This document shows, piece by piece, positions 60,277-64,000 of a DNA stretch of 64,000 nucleotides. The translations under genes were made by a program, and so were the position numbers. The notes beneath the pieces are model-generated. The model was not told the origin of the DNA. It saw only the letters and a list, made by a program, of their open reading frames with translations, and ran no database searches. Every line of letters starts with the position of its first letter. The stretch's first letter is position 1. The stretch is from Pseudomonadales bacterium. Its GTDB lineage: Bacteria; Pseudomonadota; Gammaproteobacteria; Pseudomonadales; UBA5518. The DNA lies in NCBI GenBank assembly GCA_022072145.1, contig JAJVIG010000019.1, positions 62,001 to 126,000 on the forward strand, written 5' to 3'.

Positions 60277-61653
60277 CTAGCAGCGCTTCTTCAGATCCTC
60301 GGCCAGCAGCGCCTGGCTCTGTTCGTCGAGGATCTGCGTCACGCCGTTCGACAGCGCACTCAGCCCCGAGTTGATGAACAGCAGCGGAATCGCGATCCCC
60401 AGACCGAGCACGGTAGCGATCATCGCCTGACCGATACCGTGGGCCATGAGTTTCGGATCGCTGGAACCCGAGGCCGTGATCGCGTGGAAGGTGATGATCA
60501 TCCCGATCACGGTACCGACCAGACCGAGCAGCGGACCGGCCGCCACGCAAAGCCGCAGGAAGGACTGGAAACGCTGCAGCCGCGGCAACTCCCGCAGCAC
60601 TGCCTCCGAGATACGCAGTTCCGCCACTTCGGGGCTGCAGACCGGCGCACCATCGCCGCGAAACGCGAGCAGTACCCGCCCCAGCGGATTGTTCGGCGCG
60701 GGACTCGCCAGGTTGCGCAACTGCGCCGTCACCGACATCCGGGTCAGGATCAGATAGACGTACTGGAATACCGACAGCAGCACGCCCAGCACGCCCACGA
60801 ACACGATCACGTAGCCGACGACCTCGCCGTGCTGGATCCGCTCGACGATGTTCGGACGCTCGGCGACCATCGCCAGCAGCGGGCCACGCGAGGGATCGAC
60901 CACGGCCGGCACATGACCGCCGGCGGCCGATTCCAGATCCTCGGCAATCCCGGTCCGCTTGCCGCCCAGTTGCCGCGGCAGCACGTTCATCACGTTCGCC
61001 GCCGGGTCGTACGCCAGATATCTCCCGCCCGAGACCGCCGTGAACGGTCCCACGCGCACGATCTGCGCCGGGGCCGGCTCGCCGTCCGGTTCCCGTACCA
61101 GTCCGGTAAAGCGCGCCACCTTGCCATTCTCGGTCATTTCGCGATGCAGCTCGAACCACATGCGGTTCAGCTCGTCGAACGAGGGCAGCGTCTTGGCCGC
61201 GGCGATGCGCCGCATCAGGTCCTCGCGGCTCTCCTCGCCTTCCGTCACCGGGAACTGAACCGTCAGCATCGACTGGTTGAGCACCGTCGCCGCGTCACCC
61301 GCGACCTGCCGCGTCACGCCGAACAGTTCCCCGAGGTTGCCCTGGTACTGGTGCAGCAGCTCGCGCATCTCGGCGATACGCTGGTCGTTGGCGTTCCACT
61401 CGGCGTCGAGCGCCTTGCTGCGCGCTTCGGCACGTGCCCGGCGCGCCACGGCGGTGCTTGCCGCCGCCTCCTGCTTCTGCAGTTCCTGACGCTGCTCCGC
61501 TTCGCGGTCGCGCCAGATTTTCGCTTCCCGGTCGCGCATCTGCTGCGCCTGGCGCTGCAGCTCCGCCATCGATACAGCGGCATACGACTCGCGCGCCGGC
61601 AGCAGGGCGCAGACTGTCACCAAGGCGATGAGCAAACCACGAACCGCGATCAC
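60277..61653 (-). CDS. TtpC-like MotA/TolQ/ExbB protein with coiled coil
   Basis: A 458-residue inner-membrane protein. Signal-like N-terminus (1-25), a coiled coil rich in Gln, Arg and Ala (about 30-115), one helix around 270-292, then the MotA/TolQ/ExbB domain with GPLLGLVGTVIGMIITF and IATVLGLGIAIPLLFINSG. This is the layout of TtpC, the extra partner of TonB2 systems in Vibrio and other gammaproteobacteria. GTG start at 61653 is set by GGAGGT and by a GTGA overlap with the DUF3450 stop. It should help pass proton-motive force to TonB receptors such as the four here. Confidence 0.9.
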   Translation of the reverse strand: MIAVRGLLIALVTVCALLPARESYAAVSMAELQRQAQQMRDREAKIWRDREAEQRQELQKQEAAASTAVARRARAEARSKALDAEWNANDQRIAEMRELLHQYQGNLGELFGVTRQVAGDAATVLNQSMLTVQFPVTEGEESREDLMRRIAAAKTLPSFDELNRMWFELHREMTENGKVARFTGLVREPDGEPAPAQIVRVGPFTAVSGGRYLAYDPAANVMNVLPRQLGGKRTGIAEDLESAAGGHVPAVVDPSRGPLLAMVAERPNIVERIQHGEVVGYVIVFVGVLGVLLSVFQYVYLILTRMSVTAQLRNLASPAPNNPLGRVLLAFRGDGAPVCSPEVAELRISEAVLRELPRLQRFQSFLRLCVAAGPLLGLVGTVIGMIITFHAITASGSSDPKLMAHGIGQAMIATVLGLGIAIPLLFINSGLSALSNGVTQILDEQSQALLAEDLKKRC

Positions 61654-62360
61654 GAACTTACCTCCTTCGCTGCCTGCACCGGGACCTCGACGACGTCGGG
61701 AGCGAGTTCCTTGCGCGCAATCCGCAATGCCTTGGCGATCGCGGCCTTGTAGTCGTCGTCCGCCACCCATTCGCCACGCTGCGCATCCCAGTAGCCGGCC
61801 TCCTCGCCATCGGCGGTCCGGTACATCAGCGACACCCGTCCGATCCGCACGAACTCGGCTTCCCTACCGTCGGGCAACGTCGCCTTGTAATCGGCCATCG
61901 TGCGGCCATACTCGATCTCGATCTGGTAGGCCTCGAGCAACCGGCGGAAGCGTTCGGACGGCGAGCCTCCCTCACTGCCCATCAGTTCGCGGATGCGCTC
62001 GACCCGCGCCTTGCGGTCCGACACCGGATCGACAAACGGCAGGTCCGCCGCAACGAACTGCTCGAGCTTCTCGAACATGCGCTGCAGGAGAGCCGGGAAC
62101 TCGGCCGCCGTCTGGTCCATGCCGGCGAGTTGCGTCTGCAATGCCTGCAGTTCCGACTGCTGCGAACCGAGCTGACGCTCGATCAGCGCGTTGTGCGCCG
62201 CGATGCTCTCCGCGTCGGCGAGCAATCGCGCGTAGCGCGTCGCGGCGTCGTCCTGCGCGAAGGCGGCACCGCCACCGACACCCAACGCGAGCGCCAGCGC
62301 CAGCGGTGCCGTGCACCGCAGTCGCTCCAAAACCCGTACGTCACGCCTCAATATTGGCAT
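61650..62360 (-). CDS. DUF3450 protein
   Basis: A 236-residue exported protein with signal peptide (about 1-36) and a long coiled coil (IERQLGSQQSELQALQTQLAG), then a DUF3450 core (YGRTMADYKATLPDGREAEFVRIGRVSLMYR). DUF3450 is a regular partner of TtpC/ExbB-type genes. AGGA lies before the ATG. It sits 12 bp after the TPR gene and overlaps the TtpC start. It probably links the energy complex with periplasmic parts. Confidence 0.9.
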   Translation of the reverse strand: MPILRRDVRVLERLRCTAPLALALALGVGGGAAFAQDDAATRYARLLADAESIAAHNALIERQLGSQQSELQALQTQLAGMDQTAAEFPALLQRMFEKLEQFVAADLPFVDPVSDRKARVERIRELMGSEGGSPSERFRRLLEAYQIEIEYGRTMADYKATLPDGREAEFVRIGRVSLMYRTADGEEAGYWDAQRGEWVADDDYKAAIAKALRIARKELAPDVVEVPVQAAKEVSS

Positions 62361-62372
62361 CAGTTCCTCGCC

Positions 62373-63605
62373 TCAACCGGCCTGCACCGCGATCAGCTGC
62401 AGATATCCGTCAGCCATCTTGCGATGTTTGTCGAAGTTGCGCGCGCGCGTGAAGGCATCCTTCGCGCCCGCGTAGTTTTTCTGGTTGAACTGCGCGATGC
62501 CGAGCAGCAGGTGCGCGTTGCCGGTGTCCTTGAGGCCGCCCTTGCGCAGTCCGCTCTGCAGCGCCGTCGCGGCGCTTGCCCACTCGTTGCGCTGGATCTG
62601 CACCTCACCGAGGCGCACGAACAGGTCACCACTGCCGGCCATCTCGGCCGCGCGCTGCAGCGGACCCACCGCTTTCGCGAACTCGCGCGCGGCGATCCAG
62701 CAGTTAGCCTGCTTCTCGTATAGTTTGAAGTCCGCCTTGACCAGCTTCTTCTGCAGTGCCTCGTCCAGCGTCAGTCCGCAACGGTACGGGGCGTCGTTGA
62801 ACAGCTGCAGATCGGCGAGCCGTCGCACGTCCGAGTCGTCGGCCATGATGCCGCCGCTGTAGGCGAGCTGGGCGACCGCCAGCGACTTCGGATAATCCTC
62901 CATCTGGCCGTAGACCGACGACAACTGCTGCCAGTAGGTCTTCTTTTCGGGCGCCATGTTGATCAGGCGTTTCAGCAGCGGCACCGCCTTCGCGTACTGA
63001 TCCTGCTGCAGGTACAGTGCCAGCACCAGCTGGACCCAGCTCTCCTGCGGCTTGTCGGTCAGGTCCACGGCCTTCTGGGCGGGAACGATCGCGCCCTTGT
63101 AGTCGTTCTGCTGGTAGTACGCGACCGCGAGCAGGTAGTACGCCGCCCCGTTCGGATCCTGCGCGGTGCGAAACCACTGCTCGAGCGCCGCGGCGCCCTC
63201 CTTCCACTTTTCCTGCGCGAGGAACATCTGCGCAATCTGGTAGCGCGTGTCCTGGATCTCCTTCTCGTTCAGGCCGCCCGCGTCGATCGCCGCCTGCAGG
63301 TGCTTCTGCGCGCCGCCGTAGTTGTCGCGCGAGCTCTCGATCGTCGCCAGGATCTGCTCGGTGCGGCTGCGCTCGTAGGGGCTGAGCTGATCGAGTTTCA
63401 GTTTGGCCACGGCCGCCTTGGCGCCGGCGTAGTTTTCCTTGTTCAGCGCCTCGATCGCCTCGGTCAGTATCTTGCCGGTAGCGGCGTCGATACCGGTGGG
63501 CGGGGGCGCCTTGTCGTCCTTCTTCTGCGCCGCGACGTTGCCGGCCAGCGCGCAGGCGACCAGCAGCGAAGCGAAGACGCGCAGCAGGAATCCGGTCTTC
63601 CGCAT
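62373..63605 (-). CDS. TPR-repeat protein of the TonB2 locus
   Basis: A 410-residue periplasmic protein with signal peptide (about 1-25) and many tetratricopeptide repeats (AIEALNKENYAGAKAAVAKL, AVAYYQQNDYKGAIVPAQKA, GIAQFNQKNYAGAKDAFTRA). It lies between tonB and the DUF3450 gene with gaps of 3 and 12 bp. TPR proteins of such loci may help TonB act on certain receptors, a role known for the Vibrio system by association only. Confidence 0.9.
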   Translation of the reverse strand: MRKTGFLLRVFASLLVACALAGNVAAQKKDDKAPPPTGIDAATGKILTEAIEALNKENYAGAKAAVAKLKLDQLSPYERSRTEQILATIESSRDNYGGAQKHLQAAIDAGGLNEKEIQDTRYQIAQMFLAQEKWKEGAAALEQWFRTAQDPNGAAYYLLAVAYYQQNDYKGAIVPAQKAVDLTDKPQESWVQLVLALYLQQDQYAKAVPLLKRLINMAPEKKTYWQQLSSVYGQMEDYPKSLAVAQLAYSGGIMADDSDVRRLADLQLFNDAPYRCGLTLDEALQKKLVKADFKLYEKQANCWIAAREFAKAVGPLQRAAEMAGSGDLFVRLGEVQIQRNEWASAATALQSGLRKGGLKDTGNAHLLLGIAQFNQKNYAGAKDAFTRARNFDKHRKMADGYLQLIAVQAG

Positions 63606-63608
63606 TGC

Positions 63609-64000
63609 CTAGTTCTCCAGAGTGAAGCGGATGATGGTCTGCATACCGACGCGCTCCACTGCAACGCCACCCTCGATCTTCGGGTTGTAGCGCCAGCGCA
63701 GGATCGACTTCAGCGCGGCCTCCTCGAAAATCTTGTTCGAGGACTTCACCACGACCGCGTCCTTGACCGAACCGGTGCCGGTGATCGTGAACTGCACCTG
63801 CACCCAGCCCTCGAGACCGCGGCTGATCGCGCGCTGCGGATAGTCCGGCGGCACACGCACCAGCGGTATCGTGTCACGGTCCGAACCCGCGGAGAGCGAC
63901 ATCTTCGACATCGCCGAGCCCGCGTCGACGCTGGGCGTCAGCGTCGCGACGTTGCTCTCCACGCTGCCGGCGCTGAATGCCATCCGCGGCACCTCGGGGG
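63609..64000 (-). CDS. tonB: TonB-family energy transducer, 5' end cut by the window
   Basis: The visible 130 residues hold the whole C-terminal TonB domain: RVPPDYPQRAISRGLEGWVQVQFTITGTGSV, VVKSSNKIFEEAALKSILRWRYNP and the final FTLEN. The frame stays open to the window end and reads PEVPRM, an internal part, so the GTG at 63992 is not the start. The membrane anchor and Pro-rich spacer lie outside. It transfers energy to TBDRs. The TPR gene begins 3 bp downstream. Confidence 0.93.
   Translation of the reverse strand, partial: PEVPRMAFSAGSVESNVATLTPSVDAGSAMSKMSLSAGSDRDTIPLVRVPPDYPQRAISRGLEGWVQVQFTITGTGSVKDAVVVKSSNKIFEEAALKSILRWRYNPKIEGGVAVERVGMQTIIRFTLEN

Overview
This is a 64 kb stretch of a GC-rich gammaproteobacterial chromosome. 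The lineage call rests on four TonB-dependent receptors (TBDRs), a TonB/TPR/DUF3450/TtpC-type energy-transducing locus, a Pseudomonas-like second YebC paralogue with a small winged-helix protein, and GTAG-headed REP-type palindromes. Gene density is high. I see no rRNA, tRNA, insertion sequence, prophage or CRISPR. Both window edges cut genes: a class III CoA-transferase at the left and a TonB protein at the right.

Layout. (1) 1-3252: CoA-transferase, SDR and a DASS-type anion permease, all on +. (2) 3279-8651: a secreted CAP/RTX protein divergent from a single-chain pyruvate carboxylase. (3) 8730-13751: methylmalonate-semialdehyde dehydrogenase and an omega-amino-acid transaminase, divergent from a LysR regulator, then an AraC regulator. 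(4) 13939-15504: an M48/TPR periplasmic lipoprotein protease. (5) 15526-29330: nine minus-strand genes with very short gaps (TBDR, MFS, LuxR, SDR, TBDR, MFS, nitrilase-family hydrolase, haem-c/VCBS protein, TBDR in transcription order), which looks like an uptake and processing island. (6) 29578-36138: six tightly packed + genes (Cys-less thiolase/aldolase, DUF35-hydratase fusion, MaoC hydratase, acyl-CoA ligase, two acyl-CoA dehydrogenases) that resemble a steroid-type side-chain beta-oxidation and retro-aldol module, followed by a convergent AraC regulator. (7) 37324-40839: OmpW, an intergenic stretch with a candidate small RNA and a perfect 32-bp palindrome, an SDR and a ChrA-family transporter. 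(8) 41070-45773: a minus-strand operon NTF2, DUF1214, sulfotransferase, CysC, Sat, which joins PAPS synthesis to a sulfotransferase and lies divergent from a large TBDR with a palindromic operator and a good promoter. (9) 48748-59168: a SnoaL-like protein, a hydrolase remnant, an alpha/beta hydrolase, a GDSL autotransporter, an AGCS amino-acid symporter, a DUF885 metallopeptidase, YebC, a winged-helix protein, DUF481 and a carboxymuconolactone-decarboxylase-like protein. (10) 59214-64000: a crotonase and part of the TonB operon.

Working together (inference): the receptors and the TonB complex would bring large hydrophobic or complexed substrates across the outer membrane. CoA ligase, dehydrogenases, hydratases and aldolase would shorten branched side chains. 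SDRs, CoA-transferase and crotonase would handle further steps, and the propionyl/methylmalonyl-type and C4 products would enter central metabolism, with pyruvate carboxylase giving anaplerosis. The sulfotransferase operon could conjugate a hydroxylated substrate. The two most interesting units are the sulfonation operon and the side-chain module with its permuted DUF35-hydratase.
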